Assembly (NCBI GenBank): GCA_003427395.1
Contig: BFEA01000188.1
Coordinates: 1,543,125 to 1,584,521, forward strand
Length of the DNA stretch: 41,397 nt
Reading direction: 5' to 3'
From: Chara braunii
Taxonomy: Eukaryota; Streptophyta; Charophyceae; Charales; Characeae
The notes under the pieces were generated by a model that was not told where the DNA came from, searched no databases, and worked only from the letters and a program-made list of their open reading frames with translations. The position numbers and the translations under genes were made by a program. How positions within the stretch are numbered: position 1 is the first letter of the stretch; the number at the start of each line of letters is the position of its first letter. Shown in pieces: positions 20,040 through 31,768 of the stretch.

Positions 20040-20910
20040 AGGCTACTTTAGGAAATGACTACAACAAACTTCAAGAATCAACAGGACTCAAAATCAAACT
20101 CGAACCCCCCCCCCCCCCCCTGTTCCTCACTCCTGCAAGACTTACTGCAGCAGAGCCACCATCTCTACGGCTGCTATACCCTATTTCAATCCTACCAGCT
20201 AGCCCCATCACTAGTAGGACGCATGATATCCCACCGTCTTCTTCACCCACTCACCTTGTTTCTTTTTTAGGATAGACCGTCAGGGTCCTAAAACAAAATC
20301 CAAAAATCTTGACCTCCTTACCAAACCTTTCCAGGGTTCCTTAAAGTTGGCTTACTCCCTGCCGAGCTCTTCCAGGCCTCACACCTCCACTTCCTGCTGG
20401 GTTACAGGGCAACACAACTTGCTACAGCTCCGACCAACGTCATCCCAGCAGCAAACCTTGGTTGTCCCGTGAGATGCCCAATCCAAAGCATCTCCATATC
20501 TTTCTACCAGGCCTCACGCTCCTGCGTCAACAGGTTACAGGGCAACACCCCAGCACCGGCCAGCGTCGTTCTGGTATCGAACAATCGCAGATCGCTGAGT
20601 ATAGCAACTTTAAGGCAGCCAGGGAAAGTTGATAGAAGCCCCAGATTCCTGAACGTTCTCGAGTCCCCCGTAACGGCCAAACAGAGTACAATCCAAAAAA
20701 AAAAGGGGGGGTCAAAACTAGAAATTAATACTAACTATCCTAAAATCCCCTCTCAACAAGCGGACCGCCAATCCTGGCTTTCAGTCCTCGTACCAGAACT
20801 CACTTGGTCTCAAACCCCCCTCCGCTAGGGTAATAGGGCGCCACAACCCACCCCACTACCGACCAACCTAGTTCTGACGGACAAAAAGTGCCTTCCTCCC
20901 TCGACAATTT
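20040..20910 (-). mobile_element. LINE 3'-UTR-type fragment
   Basis: Matches the C-rich 3' UTR of the copies at 24130-24810 and 31600-30880: CTCCTGCAAGACTTACTGCAGCAGAGCCACCATCTC, GCATGATATCCCACC, CAGTCCTCGTACCAGAACTCACTTG, and CCTAGTTCTGACGGACA..AAGTGCCTTCCTCCCTCGACA, given here in parts and with gaps. By analogy with the other copies its sense strand is minus. The 3' terminal core and poly-A are missing. It includes a 16-base C run at 20105-20120. Proline-rich open frames across it are composition effects. Confidence 0.6.
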
Positions 20911-21197
20911 TTATTTTTTTAAGAATGAATCAACAAAATTGTAACCTGACAAGAAACTAAAACTAGGCCTAACCTCGGCCTCACTGTCTCAGTCACGAGT
21001 ATCAGACAACCAAGTGCAGTAGGTAAATCGGCCCTCCTAATTGACGGAGGCAAGTCTGTTGTCGCGGGCCTAGGTCTTCTGAAACCAGATAATGTTTTTA
21101 CGGTGCCAATCGGCTCATATAATCCTTTCGATGTTCTGCTTGATCGGCAGCTGTTGATGGCTCTTTACTGCTTCGTCTCCTCTGAAGACTCTGGCAT

Positions 21198-21440
21198 TTA
21201 GAGCCGCCCAAATTGTTTCCATGTGAGCATCCAAAGGTCCAACCAATCAAAACTCCCCCCCACTATTAGCTCCCAATGTCTCTTCCACAAGGAAATAATT
21301 TCGTCTGCAGGCGGACAACACAGCCAAAGGTGGGTCATATTCTCCCACCCCCAATTGCATCTCAAGCATATCGGCGAAATTTGCATCCCTCTGTGGGGGA
21401 GCTAGATTAACAGATTCACTTAGCTGTTGTGAAAGCACCC
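21198..21440 (-). pseudogene. LINE ORF2 zf-RVT fragment
   Basis: The minus strand encodes a zinc-knuckle stretch: PICLRCNWGWENMTHLW, then LCCP and a tryptophan-containing helix (ISLWKRHWELI). The layout C..C, E.MTHLW..CCP is that of the zf-RVT domain at the end of LINE ORF2. The frame ends at about 21198, and the part upstream of 21440 has no reverse-transcriptase match. It is an isolated fragment of a second LINE lineage, not the same sequence as 995-2101. Confidence 0.65.
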
Positions 21441-21529
21441 ATTAACCACTAGGTGATCCTGTGTAGGTAGACGGGAGGGAGTACCAGTGGGAAGGATTTG
21501 TCCTGATTGGCGAGAGCGAGGTGTATGAG

Positions 21530-21700
21530 AATTGTCGTGTCCGTGTGGTGTTGTGTGGTGTGTGTTGAGTTGGACCCTACAGGCTACAGCCTTGCAAGGG
21601 TGGGCTATTATTGCAATTTCGAACATTGTGTCCTCACTGAAGTGGTTATGATGCCTGACTCTTGAGGCTGAGGTCATCGGTTCGAATCCAACCACATGGT
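21530..21700 (+). mobile_element. tRNA-derived SINE, copy 1
   Basis: A Pol III-type split promoter is visible: an A-box-like TGAAGTGGTTATG at 21638-21650 and a perfect B box GGTTCGAATCC at 21679-21689. The sequence between (CCTGACTCTTGAGGCTGAGGTC) resembles a tRNA anticodon region but does not close as a full cloverleaf. The upstream 110 bases (GTGTGTTGAGT, GGGTGGGCT, TTGCAATTTCGAACA) match the region before the copies at the right end of the window. Confidence 0.65.
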
Positions 21701-21777
21701 GCTGATTGTTTCTGCACTCCAAAGTTTTTGCAGGCCCGGTTCATTGAGGGGGATGGTCTTCGTAGTCAATTGACCCC

Positions 21778-22010
21778 GGGCGCAGCGCGACTGGGAGCAC
21801 TGCGCCCCGCCCATCTTGCCGACGGGCTATGGAGAAGTGGGTAGGCGCGGACAGCGTATGCCGACGAGAGGCGATCGGGTGCAACAGTGAAAGTGGACGC
21901 GGCGCATGGCGACGAAGGACGACCGGGAGCTATCGTGAATGGAGAGGCGTGAAGGCATGTGGCGCATGACGACGAAAGACGACGGGGAACAACGGCGGAC
22001 TACGGTGCAA
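21778..22010. repeat. GC-rich minisatellite block, copy 1
   Basis: Near-identical to 28418-28640. Internally it repeats GGCGCATGGCGACGAAGGAC and related text with a period of about 57 bases. It lies immediately upstream of the LINE reverse-transcriptase fragment at 22020. Confidence 0.8.
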
Positions 22011-23664
22011 GATTTAGAAACAATTGGAACGGAAAAACGAGAAATAATAATCCTCATGCTAGACATGGAAAAAAACTATGATAAAGTATGTTGGGCGTTT
22101 GTTAACACTACACTAATCAATATGGGCTTTGGCGTTCAATTTCGCACATGGATTAAAGCAATGTACTGAAAAGAAACTGTGACCGTCCTCATTAACGGTT
22201 TACAGTCATAACAAACTTTCTTGATCACTCAGACAAGGATGTTCCCTTGCTCTCCTTACCTTTGCCTTGCAATTAGAGATTTTATTAGCTAACATTAGAT
22301 CACACCCGTAGATTGTGGGCCTCCGCTTGTCCCCCCCCTTTCAATGGAGAGGGGGGGCAATAGCGGACGACTTGACAGTCCGTCGCCAGTGACAATACGG
22401 TTGCCAGTATGACCAAACTGCATAGGGTAATGGATGAATACTGTGTTATATCAGGAGCCTCGATAAATTGGGATAAGTCGGTTCTTTTCCTCCCCCGTTG
22501 TCTCGACATACGTGTTGATTGGGGTTTGCGACAGATCTCGGCTAAATCGTCAGACAAATTTTTGGGCCTTCAAGTGTCCTTCTCCGACTACGCGAAAGTC
22601 CAAGACAGTATATTGGCAGACAAAGTGGTGGTCAGAATTGCAGGCTGGGAGCGGCGCACTAGTCTCTCCTTGTTTAAAAGGGCGCTCGTTTTTACTACTT
22701 CGGCTTCGTCACTGCTATGGTTCCCACTCACCATTCACGTCCTGAGCGAAGGTGCTTATAAGAAGATCAGATCGACATCAACAAGATACTTACGGAAACC
22801 AGATGCAACGGACGACCAGGGTTTTCTGTCTAAAGTACCATGGGAGGTGGTGGGCCCTGGTGGTGACCCCCAGGAAAAAAAGGGGTCTGGGTATCCTAGA
22901 CCCGTTACAGCAAAATGTAGCTTTGCTGGCTTAATGACCAATAGAAGCTATGCTGGAAGCGGGGACAAGGATTTGGATGGTGCTCACAAAGTACATCCTA
23001 GGAACAGAGTGGGACTTTCACGACCACACCACGGTGTGGTTGTGCCTTCTCTTGCAGTCCTTCTGTAACCGCAGACCCAATTCAAGAATATGGAGGGGCA
23101 CACTAGGAGCGTGGACTTGCTACCACTGACCACCAAGCTAGAAGTGCTTAACCAACTCCTATTTGAGAACCCTTATATCTTCCAAGAAGATGGTTCCCCC
23201 TACACGGCGTCCGTATCATGTATAAGATAAATAATGTATAGGATATTATATAAATCAATCAATTATATAAATAAATATTGTTTTATATGTTCAATAATAA
23301 ACAATTCTATATTTTCTATTCATCAATATTTTATTTTTATATTTTATATTAATTGATTTTCGAAAAATTATGTTATTCATTATGAATGAAACAACTCAAA
23401 AACATCTGGGTCTTGGAACATTCAAGTTTCTTGACCGAAGACCAGATCAGAGGCATACTTCCCAGGCTCCATAATGTGCAGTCCCATTATGCAGACCTGG
23501 GTAAAGCCATCCCTCCAGCCTCAGTTAATCTGTTGCAACCGGAGTCGGATTGGGAGGAACCTCGTTGCGTCCTAGGACCCAGTCCAACCAAACCTTGTGT
23601 GTCCTCGGCCCAGATTTGGCAGCAGGCATCAGAGTACAAAGATGGAAGGCTCTGGCCGGATTGA
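22010..23664 (+). pseudogene. LINE reverse transcriptase fragment, interrupted
   Basis: Plus-strand ORF2 remains. 22010-22169 reads LMLDMEKNYDKVCWAF...NMGFG, the RT motif with the first catalytic Asp (usual form LDFEKAYD). The second catalytic motif survives as IADD at 22360-22371. From 22409 the frame continues EYCVISGASINWDKS and a LGLQVSFS motif, the end of the RT domain. 23104-23220 (FENPYIFQEDG) and 23386-23664 (WVLEHSSFLTEDQIRG, YADLGKAIP) are the connecting domain after RT. At least two frameshifts, several stops and an AT-rich insertion at 23225-23375 break it. The zinc knuckle is not seen downstream. Confidence 0.8.
23225..23375. mobile_element. AT-rich foldback insertion (MITE-like) in the LINE
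   Basis: About 150 bases of almost pure AT splits the LINE reading frame. Its ends are imperfect inverted repeats: 23257-23280 (AATCAATTATATAA..AATATTG) against 23324-23358 (CAATATT..TTATATTAATTGATT). No target duplication could be fixed because the flanks are also AT-rich. Confidence 0.45.
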
Positions 23665-23960
23665 CAACTTCAGTCAATCTTACCATGGAGGGGATGGAGA
23701 CCTGCGCCTAGATGATTTAGAATACATGATTGAAGTCAGTCTAGCAGAAGAAGGGACAGGGGAAAACGCAAGTTACACTGCCGAGGCATGCGGACAGTTA
23801 CCGGGTAGAACCACGACTCTTGGGGTGGAAGGAACACGAGGGAAATGATAAATTTACCCCCCTCTGCAGTTATCGCCTGAAAGTTGGAGTTCAAAGACAA
23901 CATATGAAACTAAAAAACAGGCTGTCACGTTGGCTATGGCCAGGGCTGAAGACCATCCCC
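23665..23960. other. Unassigned stretch after the LINE fragment
   Basis: A plus-strand frame (23597-23848) continues without a recognisable domain. This may be the decayed end of the same LINE. Confidence 0.3.
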
Positions 23961-23962
23961 CC

Positions 23963-26708
23963 TCTTTTTTTTTTGGGGTGGGGGGGTGGGGGGGATACAA
24001 AAGCTCCAATCTATTCGTGGGGAGCACCACGTGCTGAGAACCGAGCTCAGCGTCCCTTTGAAATACAACTGAGAATATGTAACATGAAAATTTGAGATAC
24101 CGGGGCCATTACCCGACTTTGGCTAAGAAAAATTCAGAAACCGACTCAAACCCCCCCATCAATCCTCTTTACCACACTCTGGCAAGACTTATTGCAGCAG
24201 AGCCACCATCTCCGCTACTGCTGTGCCCTATTTCCGTCCTATGAGCTAGCCCCTTTACTAGTAGGACGCTTGTTATCCATCCATCCACTTGTCCTGCTCA
24301 CCTCTTTGAGAGGAAAAGCAAGAGATGTGCACGATTCAGGAAAAAAACTCAGACACCCCCAGTCCATCCCCTATCCCCACTCCAGCAAGACTTACTACAG
24401 CAGAGCCGCCATCTCCGCTGCTACTATACCCTATTCCCATCCTACCAGCAAGCCCCCTCACTGGTAGGACGCATAATATCCCACCATCTCCTCCTCCCAC
24501 TCACCTCTTTTTTTTTAACTACATAAGAAGTTCAGGAAAAATTAAGAAGACTATGAATAATTGCTAACCTATTATAAATATCTGGAGAGGCTTGGAAAAC
24601 TATATGAGCAGGGGGTCAAAACTAAAACAACCTACTATCCAAAATTCCCCCTCAACAGACGGAAAGTCTGCCCAGGCTTTCAGTCCTCGTACCATAACTC
24701 ACTTGATCTCATACCCCCTTCCATGCTAGGGAAACAGGGCACCACAACCTTCCCCACTGGCAATGCTGACCAACCTAGTTCTGACGGACAGGAAGTGCCT
24801 TCCTCCCTCGACACTTCCCATAACGGCAAGCCCCTGACACAGGTTACAAGGTTAATACCCCGACACCCGCTACGTCGAACGAACTGGTTATGCCTTCCAC
24901 CCTCAGCATAACTCCACAAGCCTCAAGCTCCCCCTGGTCACAGAGCAAACGCTCCAGCACCGGCCTGCGTCGTCCCAGCTTTGTTCTTCTGACCTACTTG
25001 CCGAACAGTAATTTCTCTATTGAGAGCGACCTAAACTAGATTCCATCCTCTGGTTCTAACCCCACCCCTGTCTACCCCCACAAAATGAGAGGAAGGGAGG
25101 GAAATACCCCTCATCCTCTGGCGGTTTCGGTGTCTATTTGAAGCTCAAATACTCATAAAGACTCACAAAAAATTCCGGAGATTACTCCTCCCTAAAAAAA
25201 CGTCCCTCTGTCCTTACACTGCCTCCGCCGGAAGGTGCCCTCTCACCAAACCGGCCCCAGTTCAGAACAGCCCCCTAAACGGCCATTCCAACTCCCTCAG
25301 CAGCATACAATTCCCCTAGGAGTATGCTTCCGCGGAGCTGAAGTTCCCCCTTTCCTCCTGTCCCACCCCCTCCCAATGAAACAGCTCTCTCAACCTCTCA
25401 TCATGCTAGATTCAACACCCCTTGTCCACTCTCCCCAAACCGCCATATTGATCCGACCCGAAAATCAGCACGGCCCAGAAAAGGACAATCCCACCGTATC
25501 GCCCCTCCCTCTCAAGGACAACACCTCCCACCTTGTGTAGCCCTCGCACGGAGGAGCTCCAATCCTGAGGAAATAGCCCCGATCAATACTTGTGAGCCCG
25601 AGCCCTACAAAGCTTATAGTGAGCCTAAAGATTTTCATACCCCCAAAGCAGAAAAAAAAAATAGAAATTCCAAAACAGGTTGAGACCTCTATGCTGAGAC
25701 TGATTACTAGGTAAAACTAAATAGCATCAAAAAAAAAAAAAAACATCGCATTATAGATATGATTAGGAAATAGACTAAAACACAAAGACTAATTGCTAAG
25801 TAAAAGTACTAAAAACTAATTAGCATCAAAATCAGAAAATTCATCGTCATGAAATTAACATCAATTCAGGATGATAATTTTTGAATCCCCAAATAGGGAG
25901 ACAAATTAGAAAACAATTTTGATGTTCAATCGGACTTTCGACTATTGTTGTCTGTTTCAGGCGTGGTTTCAGACTTGCAATTCGTTCGAACAGACTTACG
26001 ACAAATCTTTCGACTTTTTCAGGGTCAGGAGTGACTCGTGATCGGTAACCAACATGATTTTTTGGCTGTATAAGTACGCTCATAAATGACCAATCCCCCG
26101 CTGATTCCAGAACCCAAGGTTCAAGAAATCACTCAGACCGTAAATCAGGAAATTACTCAGTAGAAAAAATAAATCGACAATCAATTGAATACGAGAGGAA
26201 TATTAACCAATTTTTTTGGAATTTAACAGACATACAAAATTGTCATTGGGATATACGATCAGCTACCCTAATTAGCACTATCATCCAATACTATGTAATT
26301 CTCCAGTTGATTTATCCAACAAAAACTATCTACAGAAAGTATTTTCAGATTTGTATTCGAACTTTTCATAACGTGAGAAGGAAAAACCTATCCGACTCAT
26401 CATGAGAACATAATCAGTATTATCATCGAGATAGACAAACACCCTCACAACTCTAAGCATGACCTCCAGACTTAATCCAGGACGCACGAGAAGAGCAACA
26501 ATCCAGAACGTAATCCCTCTCTCTTTTTCATCAACAGCCCCCACCTTACTACAACTCCCTCAAACCCTACCTCAGCATCTTCGGGAGAGGAGAACCGTCT
26601 CCCATTACTAGCGCCTAGGCTCTGAGCAACGCTAGCACCGAAAACTTTAACGGTCATCTTCCGTTTTCCAAGAGAAAAATAAAAAAAACAGTGCGGCTCC
26701 GCCTTTCA
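23963..26708 (-). mobile_element. LINE-related element, left arm of a 2.7-kb inverted repeat
   Basis: The element reads on the minus strand and ends with the shared LINE 3' core plus A tail (T run 23963-23973 on the plus strand, G-rich tract, then AAAGCTCCAATCTATTCG and GGGGAGCACCACGTGCTGAGAACC). It matches 28955-31768 in inverted orientation over its whole length, up to AGTGCGGCTCCGCCTT at about 26685-26702. Near its 5' end the minus strand has a small open frame (26472-26657) starting MTVKVFGASVAQSLGASN. In the right arm the corresponding ATG is ACG. A segment at about 25941-26097 is absent from the right arm. No RT is encoded, so it is a deletion derivative or non-autonomous element. Confidence 0.7.
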
Positions 26709-26974
26709 ACTATCGGTAGGACACTGTCCGAACATATATTGTAAATAACAAAAGAAAAAGAAAAAAGAATTTGATAGATGGATAAATGGATAGATTAATA
26801 GATAGATGGATCGATGGATAGTTGGATCGATGGATCGATAGATAGATGGATAAATGGATCGATGGATAAATAGATAGATGGATGAATGGATGGATAGATA
26901 AATCGATAGATAGATGGATAGATAGATCGATCGATAGATCGATAGATAAATTGATTAGATCGATCGATTAGATC

Positions 26975-27052
<78 letters not shown>

Positions 27053-27530
27053 AAAATAGATAAATAGATAGATAGCGGTCAATGCAGAAAAAAACGGGCT
27101 TCACAGATAACATGTACAGGATGGGGAGACGACCAGTGTTGTGGGCTTTATGGTGGCAGCGGTGCCTGCTGACCATGAAAAAAGTATGCGTAGAAGGAGT
27201 GAAGATCACATAACAAACTCAACAACAAGTCTAGTTAGAATTGACACGCAAATGGCTAGCCTTGATATCCTAACTGGACCTATATCAACAAATAGGAGAA
27301 TGTGAAACGGGCAATCAGAAACTTTAGTAAAGAATGGCTGGGGGGGAAAGGGGAGGGTGGATAGCAATGGTCGAATGAAGTAGGGATGCCCTGGGTAGTA
27401 ACCAAGTCCTGGAGGGAGCAAGCGACTAACGACTGGTTTTCAGGGACTGGTCCCGTATTGAATCATCTTTCCCGCTTTGCCCACCCTCTGATTTCCCAGA
27501 CCCTTCCCCCCCCCCCCATGCCCTCTCCTT
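26709..27530. other. Spacer with GATA repeat and unassigned sequence
   Basis: Contains the GATA tract at 26765-27076. 27080-27530 has no recognised gene, although a G-rich and a C-rich run (27341-27347, 27507-27520) are present. Confidence 0.4.
26765..27076. repeat. GATA/GATG/GATC tetranucleotide microsatellite
   Basis: The left two thirds are a scrambled mix of GATA, GATG, GATC and AATG units. The right part (26970-27050) is pure GATA. Long tyrosine/isoleucine/serine frames across it are artefacts. Confidence 0.97.
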
Positions 27531-28112
27531 AATGGAGATCTTGTCATGAGGGTGTGTCGATCGCTCCCCGGTGCCCCCCGGGGAACGGACCCCCTACCCT
27601 AGAAAAGCACAAGGAAGCAGCTTCAGCAGAAAGCCACAGTTGGAGAGAATTGTTGCCTATCGGACGAGGATCTAAGAATCAAAGGACAGAAGCAGTATCT
27701 CTGAGAGACAAACTATCATCAACCAGATCATCGAGTGGAACAGAGGGATTGATAGTGAGGGATGGGGTGGCAAAGTTTCTTGGGTAAAAGGTAGTTGGGA
27801 GAGAGAGGAACTATTCTGTCAGTTGCAAGTATCTGGGGCCTGGTACAGGGCGAAGAGGTTTTTTTCCTTTTACCAACAACCTGCACAGTCAATCCTCTAG
27901 AGGACAGAGTAATCAACTGGCAGACGTCTTTCTCAGTCTATTTTCCGACATTTTCCTGATTCATTCTGTGTAAGGGACGCATGACCCGTTTTCCAGCATG
28001 TGATGCATCCCAACAATAAACGGAGGCTCTTCCCGGTGCTTGTGATGTCCGCTTTTACCAGCAGCACTAGCACGACAGAGGGTGTGTTCAAAAAAAAAAA
28101 AAGAAAAAAAAA
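27530..28112 (+). mobile_element. LINE 3' end with poly-A
   Basis: The last about 220 bases match the reverse complement of the LINE tail at 35742-35960: CAACCTGCACAGTCAATCC, GAGTAATCAACTGGCAG, GACCCGTTTTCCAGCATGTGATGC, GCTTTTACCAGCAGCAC, then A-rich 28090-28112. It is therefore a plus-strand LINE terminus. 27530-27880 is its likely 3' UTR, with no ORF2 coding sequence recognised. No target-site duplication was found. Confidence 0.7.
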
Positions 28113-28417
28113 AGGTGCGATCATTCTACCCAATCGATTTTCGGATCACCCCATTTAGCTTTATTGTCCGTAATATGTGTCAGGTCCAGAAAAGCAAACA
28201 GAAGTCTTGTCTTGCCCCCTTCCGGGGTGTCCACGAGATGGTGAGCCATGTTGGGTTTGGGAAGGAGGCCCACCTCTCCCGGATTTGAAATAACAGGATT
28301 TTGATCAGATTGCAGATCATGACTTGGGAGGGGGAGCCCCTTAATAGGATGGATGGAAGGACCAATGTTTCGTTTTTCCCCATGACTGTAAGAAATCTGG
28401 GTCTTTGCCCGTCATTA
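28113..28417. other. Unassigned stretch, open on both strands
   Basis: Part of open frames on plus (28301-28549) and minus (28180-28740). No recognisable domain. Confidence 0.3.
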
Positions 28418-28680
28418 GGGGTGCAGCGTGACCGGGAGCGTTGCGCCCGCCCATCTTGCCGACGGGCTATGGAAAAGTGGGTAGGCGCGGACAGCGCATG
28501 GCGACGAGAGGCGATCGGGTGCAACAGCGAAAGTGGACGTGGCGCATAGCGACGAAGGACGACCGGGAGCTGTGGTGAACGGAGAGGCACGAAGGCATGT
28601 GGCGCATAGCGACGAAGGGTGACAGGGAACAGCGGCGGGCGAAGAGGTGCAAAAGAAGAGGGAGTGGGCAGGGCGTGTGA
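28418..28680. repeat. GC-rich minisatellite block, copy 2
   Basis: Near-identical to 21778-22010, including GCCCATCTTGCCGACGGGCTATGG and the 57-base internal period, quoted here in part. The minus-strand arginine/proline-rich frame repeats LRRYAP. After about 28640 the two copies diverge. Confidence 0.8.
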
Positions 28681-28954
28681 CGAGTGGCGACGCGTGAAAG
28701 GAAGACGGTGTAGGGCGGGGGGTTGGGGAGGGTGCTCCATCGCTTGCTACTTTGTCTCGCCATTGGAGCCGTCATCAGCTAAGGGGCACTCGTGAAGGTT
28801 CTCCTCTTGAAGATATTCGTATAGGGCGAAATTTTCGAAAGGGGCAACGGATTGGTGTTAGTGACGAGGTCTCCTCTCCTCTTTTTCTTCAACAGGTAGG
28901 TAAGTGGATATGGATGGATGCTTGAACCCCCTGTGGCGCCTTGCTAACGGGTTT
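28681..28954. other. Unassigned stretch before the right arm
   Basis: No gene recognised. It lies between the minisatellite and the start of the inverted arm. Confidence 0.3.
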
Positions 28955-31768
28955 GGTAAGGCGGAGCCGCACTATTTTTTTGTTTTCCTCTTGGAAAACG
29001 GAAGACGATCGTCAAAGTTTTCAGTGCTAGCGTTGCTCAGAGCCTAGGTGCTGGCAATGGGAGGCGGTTCTCCTCCCCCGAAGATGTTGGGGTAGGGTTT
29101 GAGGGAGTTGTGGTAAGGTGGGGGCTGTTGATGGAAAAGGGAGAAGGATTAGTTTCTGGATTGTTGTTCTTATCGTGCGTCCTGGATTAGTCTGGAGGTC
29201 ATGCTTAAGGTTGTGAGGGTGTTTGTCTATCTTGATGATAATACTGATTACGTTCTCATCATTAGTCAGATAGGTTTTTCCTTCTCACGTTATGAAAAGT
29301 TCGAATACAAATCTGTAAATACTTTTTGTAGATAGTTTTTGTTGGATAAATCAACTAGAGAATTACATAGTATTGGATATAATGCTAATTAGGGTAGTTG
29401 ACGGTATATCCAAATGATAATTTTGTATGTCTGTTAAATTCCAAAAATCTCGGTTAATATCCTTTCGTATTCAATTAATTGTCGATTTGTTTTTTTCTAC
29501 TGAGTAATTTCCTGATTTACGGTCTGCGTGATTTCTTGAACCTTGGGTTCTGGAATCAGCGTCGAAAGTCTGATTCGACATCAGAATTATTTTCTAATTT
29601 GTCTCCCTATTTGGAGATTCAAAACTTATCATCCTGAATTGGTGTTAATTTCATGACGATGGATTTTCTGATTTTGATGCTAATTAGTTTTTACTTAGTA
29701 ATTAGTCTTTGTGCTTTTCTCTATTTCCTAATCATATCTGTAATGACACGTTTTTTTTTTTTTTGATGCTATTTAGTTTAACCTAGTAATTAGTCTCAGC
29801 AATGGAGGTCTCAACCTGTTTTGGAATTTCTATTTTTTCTCTGTTTTTGGGGTATGGAAATCTTGAGGCCAATTATAAGCTTTGTAGGGCTTGGGCTCAC
29901 AAATATTGATCGGGGCTATTTCCTCAGGATTGGAGCTCCTCCCTGTGAGGGTTACACAAGGTGGGAGGTGTTTTCCTTGAGAGGGAGTATAAATGTATAT
30001 ATATTCATATAATAGACAATATAATACTATCTATCTATTTAACTATCTATCTATCTATTTATTTTATATGCTCCTATTTTATTACTATATATTTCTTTTA
30101 TTATATTTTATTTTATATTCTACTACTCAAATAGACATATATCACAAAAATAGAGATATCTATAGTATTCTAATAATACGGTGGGATTGTCCTTTTCTGT
30201 GGTCGTGCTGATTTTCGGGTGGGATCAGTATGGCGGTTGGGGAGAGTGGACAAGGGGTGCTGATCTAGCATGATGAGAGGTTGAGAGGGCTGTTTCATTG
30301 GGAGGGGGTGGGACAGGAGGAAAGGGGGAACTTCAGCTCTGCGGGAGCATACTCTTAGGGGAATTGTATGCTGCCGAGGGAGTTGGAATGACCGTTTAGG
30401 GGGCTGTTCTGAACTAGGGCCGGTGTGGTGAGAGGGCACCTTCCGGCGGAGGCAGTGTAAGGACAGAGGGACGTTTTTTGAGGGAGGAGTAATCTCCAGA
30501 ATTTTTTGTGAGTCTTCATGAGTATTTGAGCTTCAAATAGACACCGAAACTGCCACAGGATGAGGGGTATTTCCCTCCCTTCCTCTCATTTTGTGGGGGT
30601 AGACGGGCGTGGGGTTAGAACCGGAGGATGGAATCTAGTTTAGGTTGCTCTCAATAGAGGAATGACTGTTTGGCAAGTAGGTCAGAAGAACGAAGCTGGG
30701 ACGACGCAGGCCGGTGCTGGAGCGTTTGCTTTGTGACCCAGGGGAAACTTGAGGCTTGTGGAGAAATGCTGAGGGTGGAAGGCATAACCAGTTCGTTCGA
30801 CGTAGTGGGTGTCGTTGTATTAACCCTGTAACCTGTGTCAGGGGCTTGCCGTTATGAGAAGTGTTGAGGGAGGAAGGCACTTCCTGTCCGTCAAAACTAG
30901 GTTGGTAAGCACTGGGGAAGGTTGCGGTGCCCTGTTATCCTAGCATGGAAGGGGGTATGAGATCAAGTGAGTTATGGTACGAGGACTGAAAGCCTGGGCA
31001 GACTTTTCGTCTGTTGAGGGGGAATTTTGGATAGCAGGTTGTTTAGTTTTGGCCCCCTGCTCATATAGTTGTCCAAGCCTCTCCAGAGTTTTCTAATAGG
31101 TCAGCAATTTTTCATAGTCTTCTTAATTTTTCCAGAACTTCTTTTGTAGTTCAAAAAAAAAAAGAGGTGAGTGGGAGGAGGAGATGGTGGGATATTATGC
31201 GTCCTACTAGTGAGGGGGCTTGCTGGTAGGATGGGAATAGGGTATAGCAGCAGCGGAGGTGGTGGCTCTGCTGTAGTAAGTCTTGCCGGAGTGGGGATAT
31301 GGGATGGACTGGGGGTGTCTGAGTTTTTTTCCTGAATCGTGCGCACGTCTTGCTTTTTCTCTCAAGGAGGTGAGGGGGATACGTAGATAGCTGGATAACA
31401 AGCGTCCTTATAGTAAAGGGGCTAGCTCGTAGGAAAGAAATAGGGCACAGCAGTAACGGAGATGGTGACTCTGCTGCAGTAAGTCTTGCCGGAGTGTGGT
31501 AAAGAGGATTGATGGGGGGGGTTGAGTTGGTTTCTGAATTTTTCTGAAGTCTGACGTAGTAACTTGTTAAGTAACTCAAATTTTTCTTAGCCAAAGCCGG
31601 GTAATGGCCCCGGTATCTCTGATTTGCATATTACATATTCTCAGTTGTATTTCAAAGGGACGCTGAGCCCGGTTCTCAGCACGTGATGCTCCCCACGAAT
31701 AGATTGGAGTTTTTGTTCCCCCCCCCAAAAAAATAAAAATAAAAATAAAAATAAATAAATAAATAAAT
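28955..31768 (+). mobile_element. LINE-related element, right arm of the inverted repeat
   Basis: Inverted copy of 23963-26708, now reading on the plus strand and ending in the 3' core (CAGCACGTGATGCTCCCCACG at about 31678) and an A-rich tail (31726-31768, AAATAAAAAT units). It differs from the left arm by a 185-base AT-rich insertion at 29993-30178 and by the loss of a segment present at about 25941-26097. The tail abuts a minus-strand sequence resembling a LINE ORF2 start, so it probably inserted there. Several short proline-rich frames are shared by both arms with substitutions but no intact gene. Confidence 0.7.
29993..30178. repeat. AT-rich insertion in the right arm
   Basis: TATCTA/TTTA-rich stretch absent from the left arm, where the flanking sequences are joined near 25498. 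Confidence 0.75.

Noticed and set aside
21628-21700. Functional tRNA gene
   Set aside because: A and B boxes are good but the cloverleaf does not close and related copies share SINE-like upstream sequence.
20040-25540. Proline-rich proteins on the plus strand (for example 24325-24567, 25235-25540)
   Set aside because: They lie antisense in C-rich LINE 3' UTRs and are shared among copies only because the UTR is repeated.
26795-27209. Tyr-Leu-Ser-Ile repeat protein on the minus strand
   Set aside because: Translation of the GATA microsatellite.
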